Assembly: GCA_000751295.2 (NCBI GenBank)
Contig: CCMO02000001.1
Location: 4,244,615 to 4,308,614 of the forward strand
Source: a bacterium YEK0313
GTDB lineage: Bacteria > Pseudomonadota > Alphaproteobacteria > Rhizobiales > Phreatobacteraceae
Direction of reading: 5' to 3'
Length of the DNA: 64,000 nucleotides
Part shown: piece by piece, positions 17,055-24,690 of the stretch
Position numbering within the stretch: position 1 is the stretch's first letter
How the letters are laid out: every line of letters begins with the position of its first letter
The notes under the pieces: generated by a model
Database searches by the model: none
Told to the model about the DNA's origin: nothing
What the model saw: only the letters and a program-made list of their open reading frames with translations
Position numbers and translations under genes: made by a program

Positions 17055-17753
17055 TCAGGCCGCTTCCAGCGCCTGGGCAAGGCTCTCGAACAGCGGGCGG
17101 CCGTCGGTGGAGCCGACGGTCGGGTCCACATGGTTCTCCGGATGCGGCATCATGCCCAGCACCCGGCCGTTCTCGGAGACGATGCCGGCAATGGCATTCA
17201 TCGCGCCGTTGATGTTCGTCTCGGGCGCGACGCGGCCGCTGGCGTCGCAATAGCGGAACAGCACCCGGCCCTCGCCTTCGAGCCGCTTCAGGGTTTCGCC
17301 GTCGGCGATGAAATTGCCCTCGCCATGGGCCACCGGCACGCTGATCACCGCGCCGGCATTGTAGCGGCGGGTGAACGGCGTATCCGACCGCTCGACCTTC
17401 AGGTGCACGTTCCGCGCGATGAATTTCAGCGAGGAATTGCGCATCAGCACGCCCGGCAGCAGTCCGGCTTCGCACAGGATCTGGAAGCCGTTGCACACGC
17501 CGAGGACCAGCCCGCCGCGGGCTGCATGATCGCGCACCGCGTCCATGATCGCGGCGCGGGCGGCGATCGCTCCGCAGCGCAGGTAGTCGCCATAGGAGAA
17601 GCCGCCCGGCAGCACCACGAGGTCGGTGCCGTCAGGCAGGGCCGTATCGCCGTGCCAGACCATGGCGGGCTTCGCCCCGGAGGTCAGTTCCAGCGCATAG
17701 GCGATGTCGCGCTCGCGGTTCGATCCGGGGAAAACGACGACGGCGGCTTTCAT
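17055..17753 (-). CDS. purQ: Phosphoribosylformylglycinamidine synthase subunit PurQ (glutaminase)
   Basis: A class I glutamine amidotransferase of 232 residues that supplies ammonia to PurL. The oxyanion motif P-G-G-F-S-Y-G-D-Y-L-R, the nucleophile elbow V-L-G-V-C-N-G-F-Q (catalytic Cys), and the His/Glu pair in M-M-P-H-P-E-N are all present. The N-terminus M-K-A-A-V-V-V-F-P-G-S-N-R-E-R-D is characteristic. It lies on the same strand as purS, upstream, and purL, downstream. A lipoprotein gene separates it from purS. Confidence 0.97.
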   Translation of the reverse strand: MKAAVVVFPGSNRERDIAYALELTSGAKPAMVWHGDTALPDGTDLVVLPGGFSYGDYLRCGAIAARAAIMDAVRDHAARGGLVLGVCNGFQILCEAGLLPGVLMRNSSLKFIARNVHLKVERSDTPFTRRYNAGAVISVPVAHGEGNFIADGETLKRLEGEGRVLFRYCDASGRVAPETNINGAMNAIAGIVSENGRVLGMMPHPENHVDPTVGSTDGRPLFESLAQALEAA

Positions 17754-17814
17754 CGGTGCGGCTCCTTCATCGCGGGACCCCTACCCGACCCACGCCCCCG
17801 CGTCAAAGCGTGGG

Positions 17815-18408
17815 TCACAGCCCTCGGCCGACATTGATGCCATCGAGGACCTGGTCCCGATTGCGCCGCGCGAAGGACCGGTCGGTGGAGAAGGATTGGA
17901 CCGAGATCATCATGTTGCCGGTGAAGGCGAAGCCGCCGACCTGATAGATGCTGCGCGCGCCGCCGTTGCGCCGCCGCTCGATCTCGACGGCGATGCCCGG
18001 CCGGCCCTTGAAGGTCGCGACCTCGCTGACCAGGATCCGGTTGACGGCGCCGTCGCCGCGCGCGGCCGCGACCAGCTCGTTCATCTCGTTGCGCCCGGGC
18101 ATCTGCTCGGTGGCGATGTGCTCGAGCGTCGCGCGGTCCGGCATGGCACCGCGCGCCGGCGTATAGGACACCGCGACGAAGGCCGGGCTGCGGCAGGCCG
18201 TGCGCGGGCAGACATGCAGCGTCATCCGCTGCACCGTCCCGTCCGGGCGTTGCACCATGCCGCTGCGCATGGTCCAGCGCTCGCCATCGATCGGCCGTTC
18301 GGCGAGGCCGCCACCGGCCGCGAACAGGTTCGTCCCCGGCCCCGCGCCCGTCTGGACGCAGGCGCCGAGCAAAAGGGCTGTCATGACGACGAGCAGGGTC
18401 GATTTCAC
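17815..18408 (-). CDS. Putative lipoprotein of unknown function with a Cys-x4-Cys motif
   Basis: A protein of 197 residues starting at a GTG (GGGAAG upstream). The N-terminus M-K-S-T-L-L-V-V...L-L-G-A-C carries a lipobox with Cys17, so it should be lipid-anchored and, in a Gram-negative, face the periplasm. A cysteine pair at residues 67 and 72 (V-C-P-R-T-A-C) is followed by a beta-strand (A-F-V-A-V-S-Y) and later by G-R-P-G-I-A-V-E-I and M-I-S-V-Q-S-F segments. The same layout is seen in the two other exported proteins at 18886-19428 and 19537-20163. It lies between purS and purQ; any role in purine synthesis is unlikely given its location. Function unknown. Confidence 0.72.
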   Translation of the reverse strand: MKSTLLVVMTALLLGACVQTGAGPGTNLFAAGGGLAERPIDGERWTMRSGMVQRPDGTVQRMTLHVCPRTACRSPAFVAVSYTPARGAMPDRATLEHIATEQMPGRNEMNELVAAARGDGAVNRILVSEVATFKGRPGIAVEIERRRNGGARSIYQVGGFAFTGNMMISVQSFSTDRSFARRNRDQVLDGINVGRGL

Positions 18409-18498
18409 GCGGGTCTTCCCGATGGGCCCGCGGCCGCCGGCGGAGCGGCGCGGGCGAGTCGCCCAGGAAATAGCACGAAAGCCCTGGTCGGGCTCAAT

Positions 18499-18738
18499 TC
18501 ACAGAATCTCGACGCGGTAGTTCTCGACCACCGTATTGGCCAGCAGCTTCTCGCAGGCTGCCTTGATCGCAGCCTCCGCGGCCGCCTTGTCGGTGCCGCC
18601 GAGGTCGAGATCGAAGACCTTGCCCTGGCGCACGCTGTCGATGCCGTCGATGCCGAGGCTCTTCAGCGCGCCTTCGATCGCCTTGCCCTGGGGATCGAGG
18701 ACGCCGTTCTTCAGCGTGACGGTGACGCGGGCCTTCAT
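18499..18738 (-). CDS. purS: Phosphoribosylformylglycinamidine synthase subunit PurS
   Basis: A small subunit of 79 residues that bridges PurL and PurQ and helps channel ammonia. The sequence reads M-K-A-R-V-T-V-T-L-K-N-G-V-L-D-P-Q-G-K-A-I, the typical PurS N-terminus, followed by V-R-Q-G-K-V-F-D-L-D and ending V-V-E-N-Y-R-V. I use the ATG at 18738 rather than one 15 bp upstream, as the upstream residues are not conserved. A second gene of unknown function lies on each side. Confidence 0.96.
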   Translation of the reverse strand: MKARVTVTLKNGVLDPQGKAIEGALKSLGIDGIDSVRQGKVFDLDLGGTDKAAAEAAIKAACEKLLANTVVENYRVEIL

Positions 18739-18885
18739 CGCTTGGCACTCCATGGACGGCGCGGCGGGACCGGCTCCCTCTAAACCGTCAGCCGCCGGGG
18801 ATCAATGCGATCCTGTCGAGCCTGCTCCATGTGGAGGGCGTTCCGGCCCGGCGGGCCTGCCGCCTCCGCCGCCGCCCGGTGCCGT

Positions 18886-19428
18886 TCATCGCCGTGGCAA
18901 GGGGCCGCCGATCTCGCCGGCGAGCATGACGATCGGCAGGAACAGCTGCAGATTGGCGCGCGCGATCCGCTCCTGGCCGCTCGTCGAGACGATGCTGTAG
19001 CTGCGCATGCCGTCCGACAGGCGCACCGCGGCCATGAATTCACGCCGGCCCGAGACGTGGTCGATCACCTTGATGACGGTCTGCACCTTGGCGCCGGCGA
19101 CCTCGCCCTCACTGGTCTCCAGGATGTCGATGGTGGCGATCTGCCCGCCGCTCGCCTCGATCGTGTTCCGGTCGACCGCCTCGTTCTGGCTGCGGAAGGC
19201 CGCAAGGCTCGCCAGGGCGCCGTCCGGCTGCCGGCGGTAGCTGACGGTCGAGCGCTCGCCGCAATTCACCGTGGCCGTACAGCGGTAATGGATGGTGCCG
19301 GTCGCCGCTTCGCTGCGTTCCCAGCCCGACAGCGCAATGGCCGCATGCTGCGCCCCGGCCGGCCGGCCGCCGGGCAGCGCCGCCGCCAGGCCGAGAACGG
19401 CAAGAAGAGCGAGGGCGGCGCGTCGCAT
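18886..19428 (-). CDS. Secreted hypothetical protein with a Cys-x5-Cys motif
   Basis: A protein of 180 residues with a cleavable signal peptide (M-R-R-A-A-L-A-L-L-A-V...A-G-A-Q, cut near residue 27). The ATG at 19428 follows GGAGG at six bases, which decides the start over one 24 bp upstream. A cysteine pair (Cys50 and Cys56) sits in Y-R-C-T-A-T-V-N-C, probably a periplasmic disulfide. The C-terminal part carries strands S-Y-S-I-V-S and ends in a hydrophobic F-L-P-I-V-M-L-A-G stretch. Its layout resembles the neighbours at 17815-18408 and 19537-20163. It is distantly reminiscent of invasion-associated locus B proteins, but I cannot assign it. Confidence 0.68.
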   Translation of the reverse strand: MRRAALALLAVLGLAAALPGGRPAGAQHAAIALSGWERSEAATGTIHYRCTATVNCGERSTVSYRRQPDGALASLAAFRSQNEAVDRNTIEASGGQIATIDILETSEGEVAGAKVQTVIKVIDHVSGRREFMAAVRLSDGMRSYSIVSTSGQERIARANLQLFLPIVMLAGEIGGPLPRR

Positions 19429-19536
19429 CGGTGGCCTCCGGAACGGGCCCATTGTCGCGCCCTGCCGCATCGACCTGTGCCGACCGAGCGTTTCCGCTTC
19501 ATGGCGCGCCGCCCGCCGGCGACGAAACATGCCGCG

Positions 19537-20163
19537 CTACAGATTGGCGTCGGCCGCCGCCTTGACCGCCGTGTCGACGATTCCCGGCCGCTCGCCGACC
19601 ACGACCACGACCCTGATGCGGTTGCCCTGCGGACGCGCCAGCACCGCCGCATGGGCCGTGCGCGCCTGCCCTTCCGCCCGCCGGATGGTCAGCGTGAAGC
19701 CGCTGAAGCCGCGGCGGCGCAGGCGCTGGGCGCATGCCGCGACACGTCGCGGCATGCGCCGCGCGGCAATGGCAGCCGGCACCGAACGGTTGGATTCGGC
19801 GACGAGCCGCCGGCGGGTCTGGTTGCCGGCCACCAGAGTCCTGGCGAGCTCGGACGGGTTGCGCAGGGTCCGCTGGAGCCCGCGCGCCTCGGCGCCGCGC
19901 GCTTCGAACACGGCGACCGCCACCTTGGTCGGGCAACTCGGCAATTCGCACATGCCGACGGCGCGCGGCACGATCGTATCGCGGGTCAGCCACATGCCGA
20001 CGGGCACGAAGATCCAGGGACTGTCGCCGCGGTCGGCGCCGATCTCCGGCGGCTGAAGCCCCTCGACCGCGACCGGTGCATAGGCGCAGGAGGCCAGCAG
20101 CAGCAAGGCGGCTGCCCCGGTCGCCGCCGCCCGCATCGCCTGCCGGAGCGCACCCAATGCCAT
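19537..20163 (-). CDS. Putative lipoprotein of unknown function with a Cys-x4-Cys motif
   Basis: A protein of 208 residues from the ATG at 20163; a shorter form from the ATG at 20136 would also keep the signal. L-L-L-L-A-S-C is a lipobox with Cys26 as the lipidation site. A cysteine pair follows at residues 72 and 77 (M-C-E-L-P-S-C) with a strand V-A-V-A-V-F after it. An Arg-rich middle and a C-terminal strand R-V-V-V-V-V complete it. The arrangement (Trp, Cys pair, strand, helix, two strands) parallels the two other exported proteins in this purine cluster. A hairpin 43 bp upstream separates it from purC. Function unknown. Confidence 0.66.
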   Translation of the reverse strand: MALGALRQAMRAAATGAAALLLLASCAYAPVAVEGLQPPEIGADRGDSPWIFVPVGMWLTRDTIVPRAVGMCELPSCPTKVAVAVFEARGAEARGLQRTLRNPSELARTLVAGNQTRRRLVAESNRSVPAAIAARRMPRRVAACAQRLRRRGFSGFTLTIRRAEGQARTAHAAVLARPQGNRIRVVVVVGERPGIVDTAVKAAADANL

Positions 20164-20205
20164 TGCGAACTCTGCCGCTCCCCGTCCCACGGCCCGGACA
20201 ATGCA

Positions 20206-20228
20206 ACGGGGACCCGGAGGGTCCCCGT
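20206..20228 (-). terminator. Hairpin after purC (terminator or attenuator)
   Basis: A perfect 10-bp stem (20206-20215 with 20219-20228) with a three-base loop lies 31 bp downstream of purC. On the minus strand it is followed by TTGCATTG, a weak T-run, so termination is probably partial. Confidence 0.6.
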
Positions 20229-20259
20229 CCGTTCTCTCAACCGACCCGGCCGGGCCGGG

Positions 20260-21018
20260 TCACTGCACCAGGACCGGGCCCGTGGCGCGCTCGTTCTCGC
20301 CCATGACGCCGAGCCGGCGCGCAACCTCGGTATAGGCTTCGATGAGCCCGCCCATATCCTTGCGGAATCGATCCTTGTCCAGCTTGTCGGACGACTTGAT
20401 GTCCCACAACCGGCAGGAATCGGGCGAGATCTCGTCAGCGACGACGATCCGCATCATGTCGTTTTCCCACAGCCGGCCGCATTCCATCTTGAAGTCGATG
20501 AGGCGGATGCCGGCGCCGAGGAACAGGCCGGACAGGAAGTCGTTGACACGGATCGCCAGCGCGATGATGTCGTCGATCTCCTGGGGCGTCGCCCAGCCGA
20601 AGGCGGTGATGTGCTCTTCCGACACCAGGGGATCGTTGAGCGCGTCGTTCTTGTAGTAGAATTCGATGATCGAGCGCGGCAGCTGGGTGCCCTCCTCGAT
20701 GCCGAGGCGGGTCGACAGCGAGCCGGCGGCGACGTTGCGCACCACCACTTCGAGCGGGATGATCTCGACTTCGCGGATCAACTGCTCGCGCATGTTGAGC
20801 CGGCGGATGAAATGGGTGGGGACGCCGATATCGTTCAGTTTGAGAAAGATATATTCCGAGATACGGTTGTTGAGCACGCCCTTGCCGTCGATCACCTCAT
20901 GCTTCTTGGCGTTGAAGGCGGTGGCGTCATCCTTGAAGTGCTGGATCAGAGTTCCGGGTTCGGGCCCTTCGTACAAGACCTTAGCCTTGCCTTCATAGAT
21001 GCGGCGGCGGCGGCTCAT
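20260..21018 (-). CDS. purC: Phosphoribosylaminoimidazole-succinocarboxamide synthase
   Basis: A SAICAR synthetase of 252 residues that joins CAIR and aspartate using ATP. The sequence R-R-R-R-I-Y-E-G-K-A-K-V-L-Y-E (nucleotide loop), F-K-D-D-A-T-A-F-N, E-V-V-V-R-N-V-A-A-G-S-L and D-E-I-S-P-D-S-C-R-L-W-D are diagnostic. I chose Met at 21018, which matches the common rhizobial N-terminus. However, an ATG 30 bp upstream (21048, giving MDFLKPRY) has a better ribosome site (GGAGAGAG) and may be the real start. It heads the minus-strand purC-purS-purQ-purL series and is divergent from the DUF1476 gene. Confidence 0.96.
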   Translation of the reverse strand: MSRRRRIYEGKAKVLYEGPEPGTLIQHFKDDATAFNAKKHEVIDGKGVLNNRISEYIFLKLNDIGVPTHFIRRLNMREQLIREVEIIPLEVVVRNVAAGSLSTRLGIEEGTQLPRSIIEFYYKNDALNDPLVSEEHITAFGWATPQEIDDIIALAIRVNDFLSGLFLGAGIRLIDFKMECGRLWENDMMRIVVADEISPDSCRLWDIKSSDKLDKDRFRKDMGGLIEAYTEVARRLGVMGENERATGPVLVQ

Positions 21019-21317
21019 GGGGATATACCGTGGCTTGAGGAAGTCCATCTCTCTCCGGGGCTCCGGGCTGCCGGTTTCCCGCAGCGGGACGGGCGAGCGC
21101 GGGGTTGCGATCGCTAGGAATCGATAGATGCAGGCACACTTGCCCGCCAATCTCTCCTATCCGATCGTGCGGCGCAGCACAACGACGCCACCGGCTCGGA
21201 TTTCCGCTCCTGCGACGCCTTTGCTCTCGCCAAAGTGGGGAGCGCACGCCTATATGCAAGCCCGTCGGGTTCGTCCCCGCACCCATTACCCATGTCCAGC
21301 CAAGAGACCCCTGCGCC

Positions 21318-21638
21318 ATGAGCACATTCGATAAACGCGAGGATGAGTTCGAAAAGCGGTTCGCCCACGACGAGGAGCTGCGCTTCAAGGCGACCGCCCG
21401 GCGCAACAAGCTGCTCGGCCTGTGGGCTGCCGAAAAGCTCGGCAAGACCGGTGCCGATGCCGAGGCCTATGCCAAGGAAGTCGTCAATGCGGACTTCGAG
21501 GAAGCCGGCGACCATGACGTGCTGCGGAAGGTCAAGGCCGATTTCGATGCGGCCGGCGTCAACCAGTCCGAGCACCAGATCCGCCGGACCATGGAAGAGC
21601 TGATGCAGACGGCGGTCGCCCAGATCCGGGCGAGCTGA
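21318..21638 (+). CDS. DUF1476 protein, F1-ATPase inhibitor (zeta subunit) family
   Basis: A helical protein of 106 residues. The N-terminus S-T-F-D-K-R-E-D-E-F-E-K-R-F-A-H-D-E-E-L closely matches the zeta inhibitor of alphaproteobacterial ATP synthase. In Paracoccus the N-terminal helix plugs the F1 catalytic interface to block ATP hydrolysis. The remainder is the four-helix core, with L-G-L-W-A-A and a C-terminal E-E-L-M-Q-T-A-V. The length is standard. Its position divergent from purC is, to my memory, common in Rhizobiales. It acts in the cytoplasm on the F1 head. Confidence 0.9.
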   Translation: MSTFDKREDEFEKRFAHDEELRFKATARRNKLLGLWAAEKLGKTGADAEAYAKEVVNADFEEAGDHDVLRKVKADFDAAGVNQSEHQIRRTMEELMQTAVAQIRAS

Positions 21639-21726
21639 CGCGTCCCGTCGATGCCGCGATGGCCGCCGCGGGCGCGGCCGTCGCGGCGCCGCGCCATACG
21701 CTCTCGGGCCTGGCGAGGTCCTTGCG

Positions 21727-23037
21727 TCAGATCGACAGGCGCATGCGGGTGATCATGTCGGCGATGCCGCGGAACGCGCCGCCGATTCCAGCGGCATCCC
21801 GCACAGAAAAGTAGTATTGCAGCGGCGAGCCGGCCGGCGGCTGCGTCGCACAGGCCTTGAGAAGCGTCTCGTTGCCGTCGATCACCCGCACGGTGAACAG
21901 GGTGATGCCTTCGTTCTTCACCGCCGTGCAGGCCAGGCGCGTCCGCGCATCGATCGAAGACCGGCCGAACCGGTTCTCGGTATTGTCGCCGTCGGTCAGC
22001 AGCACCATGAAGCGCTGCGTCTCCTCGTTCGGATCGACATTCGTCTCGGTGAACGGGTTGCGCGAGGTGAGCGTCGCAAGGCCGAGCTGGGTGCCGATCG
22101 TGATGTTGGTATTGCCCGAGGGCTGCATCAGCGTCACCACCTGGCGCACGGCGTCGAAATCGGCGGTCAGCGGGATCATCTGCGCGAGCCCCGCATTGGC
22201 GCAGCGGGCGGCGCGGTAGCGCGTCGCATCGGTGGTCGGCACCGCATCGTTGGTATCGTTCGGCTGGTCGCGGTCGGTGAGGCAGCCCGTCCAGGAATAG
22301 GAATCCGTCGACATCTTGTCGGGCAGATCGTTGGTGTCGAAACGGATCCAGTTCGAATTGCGGAAGGCTCTGCCGACCGTGCCGGTGCCGATATTGACCA
22401 TGGTGTCGAACGGCACGACGGAAATGCGCACCTGGTTCGGGGTCAGCCGAATCGCCTCCATGTCGGTCAGGAACTGGCGGACGGCCTTCTTCAGCTCGGT
22501 CATCTTGCCGCTCGACGCCATCGAGCCGGTATTGTCGAGCACCAGGGCGACTTCGATGTTCGGCGTGTTCCAGCGCGCCTGCGAGGTGACGTCGACCTCC
22601 ATCTGCTTGATGCCGATGACGTTCCAGAGCGCGGTCTCCATGCTGGAATCGACGTCGACCTTCAGGCTGTTGCCCACCTTGGTGACGCGGATGGCACCGA
22701 TCGAAATGCCGTTCTCGCCTTCCATGTTGGCGCGGATGGCCCGGGCCACGGCGTCGGAGATCTGTGCGTCGGTCATGCGCCCGGCATTGCGGGCTGCCGA
22801 CAGCGTCGCGGCGTCGACCGCCGCCTGCAGCTTGGCGCGCGCGGCCGCGGCGCGGCTGTAATCGACCGCCGCGCCGATCAGCGCCATGATCGGAACCAGC
22901 GACATGGCGAAGATCATGGCGACATTGCCGCGCCGATCGGTGCGGAAACGGCCAAGGCAGGACAGCGCGGCGGACGGCAGCACGCCTGTCCGCACACGCT
23001 GCGCGACAGCGGCGATGCAGGACCTCAAGATGGACAT
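21727..23037 (-). CDS. TadG-like membrane protein with von Willebrand A domain
   Basis: A protein of 436 residues. It has an N-terminal TadE/TadG-type anchor (R-R-G-N-V-A-M-I-F-A-M-S-L-V-P-I, near residues 35-60) and an A-x-A-A-x-L-S-A-A-R helix. From about residue 160 a vWA domain follows with a MIDAS-like D-N-T-G-S in V-A-L-V-L-D-N-T-G-S-M and a second metal-site segment L-L-T-D-G-D-N. TadG proteins are pseudopilin-like parts of Flp/Tad pilus systems, but no tad genes are nearby, so this may be a stand-alone paralogue. It is predicted to be anchored in the inner membrane with the vWA domain in the periplasm. Confidence 0.85.
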   Translation of the reverse strand: MSILRSCIAAVAQRVRTGVLPSAALSCLGRFRTDRRGNVAMIFAMSLVPIMALIGAAVDYSRAAAARAKLQAAVDAATLSAARNAGRMTDAQISDAVARAIRANMEGENGISIGAIRVTKVGNSLKVDVDSSMETALWNVIGIKQMEVDVTSQARWNTPNIEVALVLDNTGSMASSGKMTELKKAVRQFLTDMEAIRLTPNQVRISVVPFDTMVNIGTGTVGRAFRNSNWIRFDTNDLPDKMSTDSYSWTGCLTDRDQPNDTNDAVPTTDATRYRAARCANAGLAQMIPLTADFDAVRQVVTLMQPSGNTNITIGTQLGLATLTSRNPFTETNVDPNEETQRFMVLLTDGDNTENRFGRSSIDARTRLACTAVKNEGITLFTVRVIDGNETLLKACATQPPAGSPLQYYFSVRDAAGIGGAFRGIADMITRMRLSI

Positions 23038-23236
23038 GATGCGAAGCCTCGCCGCCCGATAACCAAAGGGAATGTCTGCGATGAGGTATCGCGGCGGGCC
23101 TTTAAGAAGCTCGTAATGCGGTCGTCGAAAGATCGCTCAATTCGCTTAAATTTGTCGGGATTGGCGAAAGACGGGCCGGCATGGTTGACAAGACGGCAAC
23201 GCCGGCGGAGAGCCGCGCCGGGGCGTTCCCGCTCCG

Positions 23237-24430
23237 TCAGCCGGCGGCGAGCCGCTGGGCCAGCCCGTCGAGCGCGGCGGCCGTATCGGCCTCCACCGCC
23301 TGCGCCTCCAGCACCAGCACCGTATAGTCGCGCTCCCTGAGCCACTGGCGCTTCTCGGCGCGCCTTGCAGCGGCCTCCTCGCCTTCGCTGAGCGGAGCAA
23401 GGTCGAGCACGAGGCGCAGATCGAACGACACGATGTCGACGACATGCGGGCCGATCGGCACGGCACGCCGGAAGCCGCGGCCGGCGAACCGCCGATCCTT
23501 CATCATCGCCTCCCACAGAAGGCGCTCGGCTTCGGTCGGGTTGCGCCTCAGGAGCCTTGCAATGCCGCGCACCGGCGCGGTGGCCCCGGTCTTGTCGGCC
23601 GCCGCCTGCTCCAGCGCCCGGCGCAGCGCTTCCGGACCGTCGCCGGTCAGCGTGCCGCCGCGCGCCGGCCCCCGCGCGCCCTCGGCAATCGCGCTGATGG
23701 CCCCGTGCAGGGTCGCAAGATCCTGTCGCGAGGGCTGCATGCGCGCGATGATATTGCGCAGGTTGACCACCATGCTGTCGCGCTTCTCCGGTGGCCGGAA
23801 GAAGTCGACCCGGTCGAGCTCGCGCTCGAACATGGCGTGAAAGGCCGCGAACTGGGCTTTTTCGGCCGGTTCCGAGCGCTCCATCTGCGTGAAGGGCAAG
23901 GCCGCGTCATGGGCCTGCGAGAACCATTCGTAGCCCAGCACCAGCACGGCCTGGGCGAGGTTCAGCGAGGAGAAGTCCGGATTGACCGGATAGGTCAGGA
24001 TGGCGTCAGCGAGCGCCACCTCCTCGGTCAGCAGGCCGTTGCGCTCGCGCCCGAAGACCACGCCGACCTTTTCGCCGGCGGCAATGCGCGGCCGCATGGT
24101 CGCCACCGCCTCGCGCGGGCCGACGACCGGCTTGACCTGGCCGTGCATGCGCGCCGTGGCGGCGTGGACGAGGGTCAGGTCAGCGATCGCCTCTTCGAAG
24201 GTCGCGAACAGCTCGGCCTCGTCCAGGATGCGGTTCGCGCCCGAGGCCGCCGGATAGGCGCGGCCATTCGGCCAGCCGTCGCGCGGGGCCACCAGCCGCA
24301 GCCGGCCGAGGCCGAAATTGGCCATGGCGCGCGCCGTCGTGCCGATATTCTCCGCCATTTGCGGTTCGACGAGAATGACGACGGGGCTGCCCTTTTCGCG
24401 GGCAAGGCGGGTGATGTCGATACCGGGCAT
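23237..24430 (-). CDS. TrmJ-type tRNA 2'-O-methyltransferase fused to a degenerate DUF559 domain
   Basis: A protein of 397 residues. Residues 15-245 are a SPOUT methyltransferase of the TrmH/TrmJ group: V-V-I-L-V-E-P-Q-M-A-E-N-I-G-T-T-A-R-A-M, F-G-R-E-R-N-G-L (126-133) and S-L-N-L-A-Q-A-V (155-162) form the knotted AdoMet site. TrmJ methylates position 32 of tRNAs. Residues 288-397 are an unexpected extra domain: L-R-R-N-P-T-E-A-E-R-L-L-W, G-F-R-R-A-V-P-I-G-P and V-V-D-I match DUF559 (Vsr-like nucleases). The usual E-x-D-G-x-Q-H active segment reads D-L-A-P-L-S-E here (343-349), so the nuclease is probably dead. The gene is divergent from icd. Confidence 0.85.
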   Translation of the reverse strand: MPGIDITRLAREKGSPVVILVEPQMAENIGTTARAMANFGLGRLRLVAPRDGWPNGRAYPAASGANRILDEAELFATFEEAIADLTLVHAATARMHGQVKPVVGPREAVATMRPRIAAGEKVGVVFGRERNGLLTEEVALADAILTYPVNPDFSSLNLAQAVLVLGYEWFSQAHDAALPFTQMERSEPAEKAQFAAFHAMFERELDRVDFFRPPEKRDSMVVNLRNIIARMQPSRQDLATLHGAISAIAEGARGPARGGTLTGDGPEALRRALEQAAADKTGATAPVRGIARLLRRNPTEAERLLWEAMMKDRRFAGRGFRRAVPIGPHVVDIVSFDLRLVLDLAPLSEGEEAAARRAEKRQWLRERDYTVLVLEAQAVEADTAAALDGLAQRLAAG

Positions 24431-24690
24431 GGAGCTTCTTTATCAGGCGCGCGGGGCGAGCCTATAGACGGGATTGGCCGTCCTGTCGCGCCTCCTGCGG
24501 CGATATCGGCCTCCGCGGCGGCCCCATGCCGCGCGCGGCGCGCGCACAGGGGGCCATGCGGGCCGTAGCCGCCCCCACAAATTCGGGCTATGAGGCAGCC
24601 GCCAGTCGCGGGGGCACCGGATCTTCCGAGCGCATGTCCGGATGCACCGCGGCTGAGTCCTCCTCCGCCATGCGCTCACAAGGCCGACCC

